Shown here in pieces: positions 1 through 13,460 of a stretch of 64,000 nucleotides of DNA (position 1 is its first letter; each line of letters begins with the position of its first letter). Source of the DNA: Aplectana chamaeleonis (lineage: Eukaryota; Nematoda; Chromadorea; Rhabditida; Cosmocercidae). The DNA lies in NCBI GenBank assembly GCA_029168955.1, contig JAPDOI010000211.1:434001-498000 (forward strand), in the 5' to 3' direction. Below the pieces are notes generated by a model. That model saw nothing but the letters and a program-made list of their open reading frames with translations. It was not told the DNA's origin and searched no databases. The position numbers and the translations under genes were made by a program.

Positions 1-284
1 TGTACTGGTGGTTGAGTTTTTTCGGCAGGATTCATTCCTGTGGAGTCGTTTCTAACCTTTTTCTGTAATTATGGCGGTATTCCGCCGACCAAATATGGGC
101 TAATAACTTCTTTGTACTTTGAGAGATTGCCTTCGATTATCACTGAACAAGTTGATGTGAATTTCCGTTGATGTCATACTATGCATGTCATCCTCTATAT
201 GTGTATGTATATACGTATGTCCCTCGTCTCAAGTTAATACACTAATTATAGTAACGAACATCATATGATTTCTTTGAATTTCAG

Positions 285-489
285 GTCTCCTCAAACCCGT
301 GAACTCACCAATTTCTCATCAGAATCGTCGTGGAGTTCCGACTCCGCGAACGTACGCGAACAAAACGGCTCGTGAAAAGCATCGGAGTGTGAGCGCCGAG
401 GAGGCGGCCGCGACACCAGCGGACGTGGTCAGTAGTACGGGTACTACTGGCGCGGATACGGATCGTGTAGTGAAGTCACAACAGCCAAG
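285..489 (+). CDS. Exon (first in window), internal coding exon
   Basis: Preceded by an acceptor TTTGAATTTCAG and followed by the donor GTGAGC. It carries two bases of a split codon, 67 whole codons and two bases (AG) that are completed by the A of the next exon to give Arg. The translation runs LLKPVNSPISHQNRRG, then a basic stretch KTAREKHRS and an Ala/Thr/Ser-rich tail ending KSQQP-R. The competing frames reach stops after a few codons. The GTG at 299 is an internal Val, not a start. The true start lies upstream of the window. Confidence 0.8.
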
Positions 490-3400
490 GTGAGCCTCAG
501 CTCGGGTTTTCTTTCTTTAGGTTCCTCGCCGAGATTGTAGTGCTAACCAGGGGTGTGCAAAGATATCCGGTTTCGGTTTCTTGGTGATTTTTGCATTAAA
601 AAAAAACCAAAAAATAGGTAAGGTAGCACCGGAGTCTCGAAGTATTCCCGTATTTTTCCGTTTTGCGCATCCAATGCCGCTTACACGATTTCCGTTTCCG
701 GATAAAAATATTTCTATGCGCTTTCTCAGACATATAAAAACAAGTTACGTGTAACTTATCTAAGCCTATTTAAGTTACTTGCAACCTATCGCAGGTCATT
801 TAAATTACATGTACCATATCGAGGGTAGAGCGCCTCCGATGTGTTGCATGTAACTTACTTGGCCAAGATAATTCTCAAGTAACTTGAATCGGCCAATAAG
901 GAAGGCATTCCCTTGGGAGTAAACGACGCACCCTTGGGGTCTGCCTAAGGACAGGCGATGCTGTCTCTTCAATTGCCCGTGAAGCAGCGAAAACCCTTGC
1001 GCTGTTTCATGTTACAGCTTAAATAGAGCCCTCTTGTGAGGGAAAGCTAAGGAATACTTCGGAATCTGTGAAATTATCAAAAAATTAGGGTTATAAACGT
1101 TCAAAAAGGGTGTATTTGAAGTCCGTCTTATAGCCGTTTCCGAGTTTTTTCTTTCTGTGAGCGAGGCGTAGGAGCTTTTCTTTGTGAAGGATGTATGACA
1201 TTCTGTTCTAAAATGATAGATGACCGACCCAAGGAAGTCTTTTTTTCATGGTTAGAGAGCGAGACGCAGCTCTGAGGCAACAGTTTGTGAGTATGAGAGA
1301 CGGTTCCAGTTTTGTGGACATAATTCTTTTATATGCATCTCAATGAGGATTTGCGGAAAATTCTCGAAAATGAAAAAATTGAAAAATGAAAATTTCCGTT
1401 GCGAGATCATTTTTTTGTGCAGAGAGGATAAATGGTGATAAAAAATTCTTCGAAAAAGTGGTCTTTTGTATTGATTAAGAAAAAAAAGAAAAATCGAAAA
1501 TTCAATAAAGTGCATTTTTGAGACGTAGCAGAGTATAGCGGAGCATTCTACTGATTTTTTGAACCGATTTCGTTTTTCGGCATCAAAAGTTTTTCGCACA
1601 TCACACACAGAGTCGCTGTTCCTTGGCGCATCGTAGGCTCCAACGATCTTACTCGGAACGATTCCATCCTTGCTTTTCATTATACGTTTATTATTAAAAT
1701 CAGAGATAAGCGGAATAAAGATGGGAAACTAGTCGATTATCTTTCCCATGTTTCGAAACGCCCGAAAATTCACGGAAATTCGGTTTCCGGAACGCGAAAC
1801 TCTTAAAATCTTTGAAATTCTTGAGAAGTAGTTTCTGCCTCAACAGACCCCTTAATTTTGCTCTTCGCAGCACTTTTTGCGGTTACTGGCGCGGAATACT
1901 GGCGCGAAACGCCCAAGAAAGCGGGGAAATGCGGTATTCGGAACACAGATCTCAGAAATCTGCTCATCATATTTAGCATTTAGAGGAATTGTTCAGGTGT
2001 CTGGGGTTTTTAAACCATCCATTTTGATGTGTGATACAAATACTCAAATTACGTGAGAGTTGTTTTCAATGATTGCTGTAGTAATGCACTTTCGATGGTG
2101 ATTAAAGTTTAGATGGTTTCTGACCATTTGGGAGTACTCTCTGATCATCGCCCGGGCACAGGACGCAATCATTTGCCCCAAGGATTACGAAGTATTGCGC
2201 CTGGATCAATAGGATGACTGACTTTTTTCTCTATGTCTAGTCCTCATGATACTAAATCTTCTAACTGTGAACTCACCAATCAACTGCAAGAGAGGACTTA
2301 TCCATCTTGTCACTGGAAAATTCGCGTTTTGCGATTAGCTAGGCTCAGGCCAGAGAATGTACTCGCCTGGGAAGTGCGAAGACCCGTCAAAGGCGGTGGT
2401 TCGGCTCCGTCAAGTTCAGCTGAACCCGTCCGTGCTCATGTCCGTTCTATGTCATTTCTAAAGGGCGCGTCGCAATGAGCCACGAAGGAGCCCTCTGTTC
2501 GTAGAATCATCAATTTCCAATGCGGCGTTCTCATAATCCGCCCGACTAACCAGGGTATAAAAAGGGCAGACAGAGAACAACCATCATTATAGCCCATCAG
2601 TGCCAGTGCAAAGGCCATTAGTGCCTGCCATCGTCACAGCTCCCATTTCTATTCGGAGTGCCGTCACTGCTTGCAAATTTCATAATTATTTAGTCGGGGA
2701 ATTTAGGACGTCTTCGGCCAACGATTTAGGTGATTTTCAGTATGATTTTCGCCTTCGACCGGTCCGGAAGTTTCAACCGTAAGTGGCCGCCATCACTGTG
2801 GAAGTAGCCGCGGCCCAACAATTCAGAAGCGAAATGCGACTGATTGTGAGCGCTGTCGGGGCACAGTTGAACCCCTTAATGTTGCGGATGGTTCGGTTCC
2901 TAGGTGTTCTCGGTCAGGTTTCCGAGTTGCTAAGAGCGACCAACGCTCATGAGAAGATACCCGCACGTTCGTATACTGATTGAATGTGTGGAAAAGTTGT
3001 GGAAGTACCTGCGGCGCCCGATGTGTCTCAGATTCCGTCTGCGAGGGCTGTTCGATCATTAGAAAAACCATCACAAACCATTAGTATTCGTGCCAGCAAC
3101 GCGTATTGCACCATCTGTTTCGGCGTCCTTTGTCGAGAGTTCGGAAAGAACGGCAAGATATGTGAAGAAGATTCAGCGCCCGGGAAATCGGGCCTGTGTA
3201 ATTACGGTTCACATCTTTCCCTGATATGAGTCGTCCCGAAAAATGGGACGAAGAATCATCAAACGAATGACGAGCACCGATCTAACCTTGGTTAGTGATC
3301 TTTGGATAGGACCTGAATATTGCCTTTAGGAAGGAAAGAACTGCGAAACTCATCTCCTGGCCACTGATTTTGCTGTTCGTTCACACTGGACGAGCCCGGA

Positions 3401-6400
3401 CAGACAAAAGCACCGGTGGCCTGGTAAGTAACAGCAGTGGCCCGGACAGCAACGCAAGCCAAGCCCCAGATTGGGAGAACGAGCCGAACTGTCTGGCGGC
3501 TCGAGAACGCGAATCACCTAACATGAGATCGAACAATAGTGAGCAACATTAGTCCTGCTTGGCAATGATGCAGTCACTCCGATAATGAAGCTCAAGTCGA
3601 TTTCGGTTGGTGATCGTAGCTAGGTTCGGCTGATGTTAGCGTGATCAACAGCAGCTCACGAATTCTGAGGTGTCGACAGGAGGTTAATCCGCTTCTTTCT
3701 TGATACCAGGTGCTTTCGGTGGAGAATTTTCAAGCTGCTATCAACTCTCCGATAACCCCCTAGTAGCCGTTCAGATTCCGACCTGTGTTGGCAGCTTCCA
3801 GTGAACCCGTGGAGTGTACCATTACTTGACAGGTTCCAAGTGTGCGATCGTTTCATTCAACCATGCTGGAGAAGCGCAAACGTCCCTCAGGCGATTCTCG
3901 ACATCGAGTCACCTCAGGGTTCGGCTCGTTCTCTCAATCTATGGGTCGGCTTCTGTTGCTTTCCGGGCCATTGCGGTTGCTTTCCGGGCTTCTTCAGTTC
4001 GCCCGAACAGCAATAGCAGTTGTCTTGAGATTGGGAGGACGACCCCGACCTGTAAGGCGGCTCCGGTTCGTGTTCGGTACCGCTCGGGGCCGAGAATCGC
4101 CTGAGTCGTCAGTGCCCTTCATGCACTCTTGGATCACAAACGCAGAAGATCTCAACGTGTTGATGGTATGGAGTGTATGTTTCGCAGTCTTGAACGCGAG
4201 CAGTGGAATATTTCGGGGCAAGAGTGATGCCACATGGTCGACCACACATTCGTTGGTAGAAAGTCAAGAGCTGGAGCTTTCGGTTTGATGGCGGACTTGC
4301 GAACAGACTCCGTCTATTTCATGGTTGTGACTTAGGAACTTGCTGTCCATATTGGAGAACGTGCCAGTACATTCTCCACGTTTGTGTTAGCAATTCGATA
4401 GAGCAAATGCTCCCTACGAACCCCAAAGTGACGCTTGAAGACCATTTCGCATATCTTCTTGTCGCCGTGTTGTGACTGTGTTTGCTGTTTTTCAACGTTA
4501 TGCTGATGCGGCAGCGCTGAGCCGCGTCATCATCGCGGACTTAGTCAGCAACAGGCAATGCCTTTGCCTGTTTCGTATTTATCAGCTAGAAATCGCTGAT
4601 ATCTCAAAACAATTACCCGTTCATCAGGACGCCAACGGCGCGGCCTGGTCTGTCTGATCGGAGCAAATGATTGCGAGTGACCTTCGGATAATTAGATGAT
4701 TGTCATTGAGCAGCAACTGAGATAGAACGATTTCCAGTGATCGAATTGAGTTTTTTTTTGCAGAAGGATGTGATGGATCGCAGTGGTTCTGTAAGGTAAT
4801 GCAGTCATGCGGGGTCGTTTGAGATAATACGCCGGCCAAGCCCACCAACGGTGTGAAAAGGCAATTTCGGGACGTTAATTTAACGACGTAACTGTCGGAC
4901 ACAGTGCATATCGAAGTCGAAGATCGATCGATTTCACAGCAGACGGAAATGATGCCATAGAATTTTGGCAAACTATTTAATGAATTGTATGCTGAAGCAT
5001 ATTTCGCTAAAAGGAAGTAAGACTTGAGAGTGCGGTGTTGGATCATTTAAGGAAGAACTGAACATCCGCAGAAGTGCAGAAACTAGTTATGTCAGGAAAG
5101 TGCGATGTCATCAGATATTCGAAGAATAGAATGCACTGAGAATTGAATATTCGGAACAGAACAAAAACAAGGAACTCTCGCTATACGCAGCAAGGTAAAA
5201 TATGCAGAACCTTGGAGAAGAAATACATTATTCAAACAACGCACGTAAACAAGTATGACGAACAAACAAATGAACATGAAATCTTGAAAAGTTTCCGAGC
5301 TCGATTTTAGTCGAGAAGAAGGAGAAGTCCTTTGTGATACCCGATTTTCGAGCATGACATTCAACATGTCTCGTCATTTCGACAGTTTTCCTCGAAAAGT
5401 TGAAGGGCAGAGCTGGGGGAAAGCAAACGCGGGCGGCTGCGCTGCGGTTTTAAATGGGACCACGCGTCGCCCCAAATCAGCTTCCTTGCTTCCGCCGACT
5501 TTTTCCTGTCATTATTTGTTTTCATCATCTTGCACCCAGTTCAGCAGGTTTATTGATTTTAGAAGAGTGACAAAAAGGCGTCGACGAATCTGAGAAACAG
5601 TGTGAGCGTTGACGCGCCGTGTGAAAACTACAGCGCGGCCGCATGCGTACGCTTGGCTCAGTTTCTGGAGGAAAGACTATCCCTAATTTTGGAGCGAAAT
5701 TTGATTGGTCATTTTGCTTGCGCGTCCGGAGCAGTGGAAGAGACAGCGGTAGAGTGTGAATGGGAAGAAGACTCAGCATGCGCGCGCTTACGCACGCGGT
5801 CGACCCGGTTAAATTTAATTCCGAAATAGAGGATAGACAGCCTGAAGTTGGTATCTCCACACACCTAATATTTCTCGAAAATGGCCGATTTTCGACTGTT
5901 TCTTCGCATATATTATAGTTTTTCTAGGTTTCAGATTTTGTTGAAATTTGAAAAAAAAATCGATTCCATGTTTTCGCACTTTCACAAAATGTGGCGTAGT
6001 TGATATGGAATTTCAACGCGAAATTATTTTATAAAACACAACTTTTCTGCCATATAATATTGCACTTCGATTTTTCTTTGTGTCATTCCGTTGCTTAACA
6101 TGGCACAATATTGGACGACAGTGAATTTTATGTCCTGAAATTGAATTCGTATGAATTCTATAATATTTGAAACATAGAGCAAAATTTATTTAGACTTCTA
6201 GCAGTTGAAAATTTTGTTCCATCCGAGAAGTCAATGTCGAAGGATTTTTTCAAATGAAATTACATTTTACGTGTTAAATCTTCCCAAAAGTAGTAGACGG
6301 TAGCTCTGATTACGTTCCAACTCTGGGTTCTCTATGTTCTTGAAGCGAAAAAGTATTGCTACGAAAAGTTGAATGTCTGCATAGATAAAAATCAAGCTGA

Positions 6401-6578
6401 ATTTTCGGCGAAAAATTGCAACTGCGGAAAAAAGTACAAATTCGAGTGGGGAGGATTTGATAAGGATCTAGTGCAGAGTGTTCGGTGGAGTTGTCCTTTG
6501 GAGTCTCGGCTAAAGCAACCCATCTCAGTCCACTATCGGCCAAATGTTTGTTCAATGATTTTTTCCGTTTCATTTCAG
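490..6578 (+). other. Intron 1: mostly unique and decayed repeat sequence
   Basis: A 6.1-kb intron. At 548 there is a hAT-like left end (CAGGGGTGTGCAAAG) followed by CGGTTTCGGTTTC. Around 740-890 the word AAGTTAC and its complement recur (for example CAAGTTACGTGTAACTT). Around 3420-3530 and 3880-4120 there are segments related to 58800-58960. Between 1260 and 1680 there is an AT-rich repeat resembling the reverse complement of 9209-9473. Nothing coding is supported. Confidence 0.55.
5600..5835. repeat. Dispersed repeat, related to 52855-52990
   Basis: The words AGAGACAGCG, AGACTCAGCATGCGCGCG, ACGCACGCG and GAGGATA occur in the same order in 52890-52990 (AGAGACAGCGAGAAAGTGTG, GACGCAGCATACGCGCG, ACGCACGCGATG, GAGGATA). 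This is a dispersed non-coding element; ends were not resolved. Confidence 0.5.
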
Positions 6579-6691
6579 ATTCTACGGTGGACCATTAAAA
6601 GCCGCAATGTCTCATCCGCTTCATCCTCCGTCGTCTCGCTCGAAGACGTTGGCCTGGTTTCTGGCCGATGATCTGTTGGACAAGAAGAATG
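6579..6691 (+). CDS. Exon 2 in window
   Basis: Acceptor CCGTTTCATTTCAG, donor GTGAGG. Length is 113 bp: one base completes Arg from the previous exon, 37 codons follow, one G is left over. The product reads FYGGPLKAAMSHPLHPPSSR, then SKTLAWFLADDLLDKKN. The Pro-rich half followed by an amphipathic LAWFLADDLL segment looks like a short linear binding motif, but no family is recognised. The exon fits between long introns filled with repeats; the exact phase match on both sides supports it. Confidence 0.82.
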
Positions 6692-9208
6692 GTGAGGATT
6701 TGAGATTGTTGTTAGACAAGGTGTTTCTTAAAAGGCATCATTCGCGTAGTTAAGTGTTAATCCATTTTTCATCTCTTCTAGTAGACTGTAAGGGAAGAGT
6801 TTGGAGAACCTACAGCGATGTCGCGTGAGCGGTGCGACGTCGCAGTCCAACGCCTCTATCTTGCCCCTGTTGGCCACGCGGCGCTTTTTGAAGCTAAATA
6901 TTTCGGATAATGGGCTTGTGTACCCAAAACACGAAAAAGAATGAGCTGCTGACGAGTATTCTCTGCTTCCTCGTGGTCGCTATAGTGGGTTTACCAAAGG
7001 CTCCTGAGAAGACCAATTGAGTGAACGGAGCAGATTTTGGCCGGCCAAACTCGTCCGCTGCTCCTCCATTTCGTGTCTTTGGTCCACAACCCGAAATTAT
7101 AAATATTTCTCAAAAAATTGATCAAAATTTTGAACAGAATTTTCAAGGGCTTCAATTTTAGTTTGAATAAATAGTTGAATTCAGCAGCTTTTTCTCTATT
7201 CGATTGGAATGCATGTCGATAACCTCGAATATTCAAGTGGATATCCAAAATTTCGTGCATTTTCAAGTGATATTCCGAGCTGAGAGGATAATATTTGCAA
7301 AATTTCATGAATATTAACAAAACATTAAAAAGAATAACTGTACCGAAATTAGCCCAGTATTAGTAGAAAACTCAAACACATCTTTTTTTTTTCGGAGAAA
7401 CAGAATATTCGAAAATGCGATTAGTTTGAGTTCCGTTACCATTCGGGAATTCAAAAAAAATCTTACGAGTTTTTGAACGAATCGAATGCTCACTAAAACC
7501 GAAAATTTCAACTCGATCCCGTTTTTGGGCAGTCGGATATTCGAATTACCCTGTATTTACTGAACTTCTATTCGATTGTATCAAGTCCTGAAATAACATT
7601 ATTTGAGGGCAGCTTTGAACATCAAATTTTGCGAACTAAGCGCAAATATCTTATAAGGGTAAGCACGAAAATTGAAATTTATTTTCTGTGTGGGCAGGGT
7701 TAAGAGGATCGTTGTCCGGGACTCGATGGAGCTACGTCCCGTCCTCCTTGAAGACCAAATTTGTGGAAAAATTACGAATTTTTCCCGTCATCCCTAGGTC
7801 TATTAAAGCCACCTCCAAAAATCCCCACTGTCTGCCCCAAATTTTCTTCGTCCCCCCAAATCTCCAATTTCGGGAGGATTTTAACGCCCCCCCCCCTTGT
7901 TCCGCAGAACAGTAAACTCTTGACCACGTGCGCGGGCGACGCCTTTTACCCCGATTTTGAATTTTTTAGCGGTTTAATGGCTTTGAAAAAACTCATCTCC
8001 CATTTTTGAAAATATCTTGGTGCCTACTATCATCATGTGATCTACCTCCAGGCTTAGTCATTCCTGAATTATTCCATGGAAAGTTGTTATATCGATTTCG
8101 ATCGTCGTTCCCTTCCTTGTTCAGCGACGATGCGATGGAATGGGGGCGGGTAACCGGCGGGCATGAAGTGCGGGTGGGAGGCGGGCGCACAGACGACGTA
8201 GGAGGAGCTTCGCCTCTTTGTTTCTCATTCCTCGTTTCGTTCACTTCCTTTGAGCCTCACAACAGCTTCAGCTAATGAGTTTTGATTCTTACGTGTCTTT
8301 GTGGGAGTTGTCTGGATAAGGAACAGTTTGTTGTCATTGGGGCAGTCGGTTGGCGGACTCCTGACGTTTCAGGGGCAGCTGCTACTTGTTTTTGTGATGG
8401 TATGCGAATTTACTTCCTGATTGTGATCCTGAGTTACTGTAACCAGTACAATGTTCCGACTTTTTTTGGATTTAGTTTTGAAAATATGCTATTTTTTATT
8501 ATTTTTTTGAAAAATTTTCGATTTTTTTCCATTCCCTTCCTTGTTTCTCGCTCCATATATCTATAAGACATTGCGTTCCATCGCTTCGGTAGCGCAGCTC
8601 CTTGTGCGACTTTCTGCTTACGATCTTTTAATAGGCGCTCTAAACCAGTACCCTTGAAACTTCGAAATTCACCCAAGCAAACGTGGGGTTTCAACAGTGT
8701 CGTTTTGGGGGGAGTTCTAATTTTGCTAGTGTCATCATCTGTCCTAAGGACCGGAACATTTCTTCTTCTAAGTGCGTCTATAGCCTTCGTCTCTTTGGGT
8801 TTCAGCCTTCTATCTAATCGGGGATCGATTCGTTTTTCGAAGTGCTGACGTGACTTCGAATGTGGGGTGTGCTATATGTGTCTGTGGGAGAGCTGGTGTT
8901 TCAATGGAGAATCTGCTTCGAATGTAAACGGGGGCTATGCGGCTATCAAAGCTGTATAAACAGCATCGTTTGACGAGGGGCGGAATGGCATTCTATGCTG
9001 TGAATGCGCTTGGGTGTGATGTGAGGAAGATGGAATGTTTCCGAGAGGTTGCGTTGAGGTCGTTTTATGAGGTGGTGGGAAGGTTTTCTGAAGGTCCTAG
9101 GGGATTTGAGGAGTTTTACGAGGTTAGTTTAAAGTTGTTCCGCTTTGAAGCGGCTTCTTGAGGGCCTGATGGGTTTATTCATAGGTGATAGACTTGGCCG
9201 GTTCGCAT

Positions 9209-9473
9209 CAGGGTGTTCAAGAAATTTTTCGAAAGCGAAAAACGAAAATTTTTTCGGTCAAAAATTTGTAGAATGCTTTCCTACACTATGTCACGTTAGA
9301 ATTTTTTTTCAATTTTTCGTCTTTTCAGTTTTTTTTTCGTGTAAAATCAATACCGAAATTTTGTTAAATTTAATCGCACTTAAAATGGCCTGTCTGCACC
9401 AAAGAATTTGGTGTCAGAACGAGAATCTCCCTTTTTCGATTTCGAGTTTTCGAAAAATTTTGGCACGTCCCTG
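9209..9473. mobile_element. Short hAT-like element with 8-bp duplication
   Basis: The left end CAGGGTGTTCAAGAAATTTT and the right end (reverse strand CAGGGACGTGCCAAAATTTT) are matched inverted ends. The flanks are GTTCGCAT (9201-9208) and GTGCGCAT (9474-9481), seven of eight identical. The interior near both ends repeats TTTTTCGAAAAC-like words. CAGGG ends and an 8-bp duplication are typical of hAT elements; there is no transposase. Confidence 0.65.
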
Positions 9474-9821
9474 GTGCGCATCCAATCGTTCGCACATAGT
9501 ACGCTCAATTTCACAACTATGATTTTGAAATCAAAAATAATTGGGCACAGTTTGACCCTCAGGCGACTGTTTGTAGCGTTGAGCAGGTATCTAACGTTCG
9601 TTTCCGGTTTTTCGGGCGAGACGCTAGGTGTACGGTGGGCCAGATTCCACTGAATGTGTGCCCAGGATGTTTTAAGTGGTGGTGATCACTAAGTTTTTAT
9701 CAGTTTTTTTGGTTTTTGGGGTGTCATGGTAAGTTACGATAGTACCCATCAAGTCAGCTAACTTTCGTAACCTGACCTTACCCACCGAAATTCGGGTTTC
9801 AAGTTCGTGAAAAGCGCTAGG

Positions 9822-10075
9822 GATGAGCAGAACCCTATTCGCTCATTTCCGGTGTTGCCTGACTTTCCGATATTCGAATAAAAACCGCATGAATTCTGGA
9901 AAAATGTTGGAAAGGTCCTCAAATTTCCGATTTCCGGTTCCCTGAGTTCAGATGGGTTTGGAGTTCCGATTCCGGAATAAGAAAAAGTCCTTACTCTTTC
10001 CGGTTTTCGAAATTTTGAGAGAATGGTTCGCTCTCGGCTTTGCTACTATTCACCTGCTGTGAACACCCTAAGATC
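9822..10075. mobile_element. Probable decayed hAT-like element
   Basis: The left CTAGGGATGAGCAGAACCC and the right GAACACCCTA resemble the ends of the 9209 element. The inside is full of TTTCCGATTTCCGG-type words. No target duplication is visible, so the assignment rests on end and interior resemblance only. Confidence 0.3.
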
Positions 10076-10440
10076 TTGAAGCGGACTGTAGATCAGAAGT
10101 GCACCCTGGGACTAATTTTGGACGAAAATTTCCTTGATCTGAGGATTTCGATAATCGAAATATTGTAAAAAAAATTCTCAGTAGCCAACAACAGGTGAAT
10201 AGTATGCCATCTTACAAACAGCTTCCTGTCGGTATCCAAAACTAGGCGGGCTTGCCGGGAGATATTTGTTTCTCGCTCCGAAAGACCTGCCCATTGTGAG
10301 CCTGTTCACATCCTATTATGTCGCGTTTAGTGTCCTATTGGACAGTTGTTCGCTTCCTGTGGGCCTTGCTTATTTGAATAAACCTTTTTTCATCGCCGAG
10401 ACATGGAATAGTATAAACTTTTCAAACCTTGATTTATAGT

Positions 10441-10659
10441 CAGGTCCGTGGCTTGCGTCCTCAAGAAAAAACATTTAAATCTCACCCGCGGCTGGCGCGG
10501 TGGTCACGTGGCCGGCCCGCTAATTGATTCAGGCCGAGAGAGGAGTGCAGCTGATCAGCTTATTAACCGCCAGCCGCCGGTGAGATTTAAACTGTCCGTG
10601 CCAGCCGCGGGTGAGATTTAACGGTTCTTTTTTTTTTGAGGAGGCAGGCCACGGACCTA
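10441..10659. mobile_element. Terminal-inverted-repeat element, AGGTCCGTGGC family
   Basis: The left end AGGTCCGTGGCTTGCGTCCT and the reverse of the right end AGGTCCGTGGCCTGCCTCCT match, and both continue into TCACCCGCGGCTGGC. A second copy lies at 55376-55579. It is a short non-coding element of about 0.2 kb. Confidence 0.7.
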
Positions 10660-12269
10660 AATGTACCTAAGTAGTCATAAAAATTACGGTTGTTCATCAA
10701 TCTATTTTTGGATTGAACAAAATGTGTAAAAAGTATTTGGAATTTAGTTTGACTTTATCTGGACATTTTTGCTCTTTTCTGATTTCTTTGTCTAAAAATT
10801 AAATGAATTATTAGAAAGGCGGTATGTGTGTAATTGCTGAAAGTCTCCGGTAGTTCCTGTTTTTTCCTGTAGTGTCAGCTGATTGGCTGAATATTTTTAG
10901 AATTAGCTGCAATATGGAGTCGTGACCCCATCTGGTGTGGTGGAATCGCGTGCGTGCGCAACCCCATCCGCTAGCGTTGTCGAGTTATCGCACCTGTCGA
11001 TCATCCGGTGGGCCGAATCAGTTTCCGTGTCAGCCAAGGAAGTCTTCTCGACGTAATGCAGGCATTATCCCATTGCTGGAAACATGGGTTAGTTTCTGGT
11101 TGGTGGTGCGAAAACCATGGGTTTCAGTCGATGAATTTTCCCGTCCAGCACAGGTGTCGTGCCTGTGTAGGCGTCGGGGAATCAGTCGATGGGAGAAGTG
11201 CAGTGCAGGCAGCGCTTCACATCTGACATCACAGACGTCATCCGGCTGGGGACAATCAGCTGATTTGAATGTGAGCGAATGTGTGTGTGTGTTATCGTTC
11301 GGCATCATGTCACACATCTGTCTATCAATCTGTGAAGAGATTGAATAATGGCGATAAGTGTGCCTAGCACGATCTTGTCTCCCTTCGAAATGCCCGTCTC
11401 GGTGTCTGTCTATCGAGAGACTGACTCCCTACTCCTCTTCCTTCCATGTTCCGTGATTGTCCACCCGTTTTTCAACACACACGGGTCGCTCTGCTTCCTT
11501 TTTCCTGTTGATGTGTCATCATCCATAATGGCAGGAGACGTTAGGAACGGTGTTATCAGCCGAGAGGACGTACTGTGCGGGCCGGGGGCTGCTGTGTTCG
11601 GCGTTTTTGGGTGTTATTGTTGAGTCAATTCTGTTCGCAGCTGCGCCCAACGATCGATCATGTGGGGTTCTGGAGGAGAATTTTCAACTGTTTTGTTCTG
11701 TGCTTCCACATTGATATGGCGACAGTGCTGTCGTTCCGTGATGGAAAGCGGTTATCAGTGTTCAGAGGACCTGTCTTCAGGGTTTTCTCACATCACTTAT
11801 CGCAGATTTGATCTAGACTGGAGTGAACCAGATTGTGTTTAAATTGAATTCCGACGTTTTTTCTTTTATTGTCGTCTGTTTCACTGATCCACATTGTTTC
11901 TTGATATTTTCCAAATTAGTGATTTTAACTATCCTTCATTTTTCGCAAAATTTCACAGAAAACGTGGTTTTGTGGTGAGCCATTATTATTGAGCTTGCGC
12001 ACAATATTTTTGCCGCAGTCGAAAAGTTCACTCTCGATGTTTGTTTTTAAATAGCGAGCTGGTGTTTGGAAACATCTTTTTTCAAAGTTTAACCAAAAAT
12101 CGACACGATTTTGATGTGGGACACAGTCATTGAGTCGAAGTGTCTCCGTATTTTCGCCTTACTGTGCTGATTATGTGAAATATTATATTTCCGAATTTCG
12201 ACTATAGAGCAGGCGTTCCTTGGTGTGTTGTGAGACAAAAATAGATTTATCTTCTCGATTGTATTGCAA

Positions 12270-13460
12270 ATTACCCCGACGACGCGCCAGGCAACACCTG
12301 CTTAATTCTCAACGTGAAAGTGGTTTTTGTTCAGATTCTTTGTGAGTTTACTTGGAATATGTGAGGCGTTCTCGCTAAAAGGGCGTTCGCAGTTGTGTCG
12401 TAGGAAACGCGAATGTTATGAATTTTCTCTTACGATGCGCCAGACAACACTTTTTGTATCTGAGTGCGAGAGTGATTTTACTAAATCTGATTCAACTCTT
12501 TTGTAGAGGGCATCAGACATTATTAGATGGGTTTTCGCTAGGTTTTTCGGGTGGTGGCCATCGTGTATCAACACCCCTGAGGAGGCGGGAGAAACGTGGG
12601 AGGAGCGAGGTTCCTGATTGGACGCAACACGGGCTAGCCCCGACCCCCGGCTGTTGCGTCCAATCAGGAACCTCGCTCCTCCCTCGTTTCTCCCGCCTCC
12701 TCAGGGGTGTTGATACACGATGGCCACCACCCGGTTTTTCTCAGGAATTGCAAGAAATTGCTACGAATTTTCTTCAACGATGCGCCAGGAAACACTCTCG
12801 ATTGCAAGCGCTGTTTTTCACCTCCTGATTCAATATGAGTCTCATCTACAAAAAACTATTTCATGAATTATTCTTAATTCAAGCATTCTTTGTTAATCTA
12901 AGAAAGTGAATCATACTTCTTTTTTTAATACGATGCGTCACACAACGTTTTATGTTTTCGATTGAGAGTATGGATTTTTTAAATTTTTCTTTGTTTGTCT
13001 TAGGGTAAATTTTGTAGAGACGATGTGGGGCTTTACTCAAACGTTCTTTGGCGTATCGTAGGAAAGTAATCTTGTTACGAATTTCTTTTAACGACGTGCC
13101 AAGAAACACCTAACTCCCTTGATTGCAATAGTGGTTTTCTGCTGATTTCCTAAACAGAACTCTGAAGGTGTTACCCAAACGTGTTTGTTGGCCTAGCGTC
13201 GGAAGGTAATTTTGTTATGAATTTCTTCTAACGATGTGCCAAGCGACATCTAGTTCTTTTAATTGCAAGCGTTTCTGTCCTGGTTCCGTTGGAATTGCCG
13301 TTTTTTTTCACTATTCTCTATAATTACCTAAGGTTCCTCTAGCAAGCGCTAGTTGTTGTATCGTAGAAAACGAAGGTTTTTCTGCCACATGATACGTCAG
13401 ACAACATGTAGCCTAATAGCAGTGAGGACAAATTTATTCCAACGACAGGCCAGACAACGT
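12270..13460. repeat. Decayed tandem repeat, period about 152 bp
   Basis: A core like AACGATGCGCCAGACAACAC recurs near 12278, 12431, 12776, 12928, 13090, 13227, 13388 and 13440, with a partner core like GGCGTATCGTAGGAAA between. The spacing is about 152, 345, 152, 161, 137 and 161 bp. The 345-bp gap becomes 153 after the 184-bp element and its 8-bp duplication at 12549-12740 are removed. Units are strongly diverged. Confidence 0.65.
12549..12732. mobile_element. Near-perfect fold-back element with perfect 8-bp target duplication
   Basis: Ends are GGGTGGTGGCCATCGTGTAT and its inverse; arms of about 83 bp are almost identical around a short GC-rich centre. The 8-bp GGTTTTTC flanks it at 12541-12548 and 12733-12740. 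High arm identity and intact duplication imply a recent insertion into the older tandem repeat. An 8-bp duplication fits hAT, P or Merlin; the GG ends fit Merlin better than hAT, but this is inference. Confidence 0.85.
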
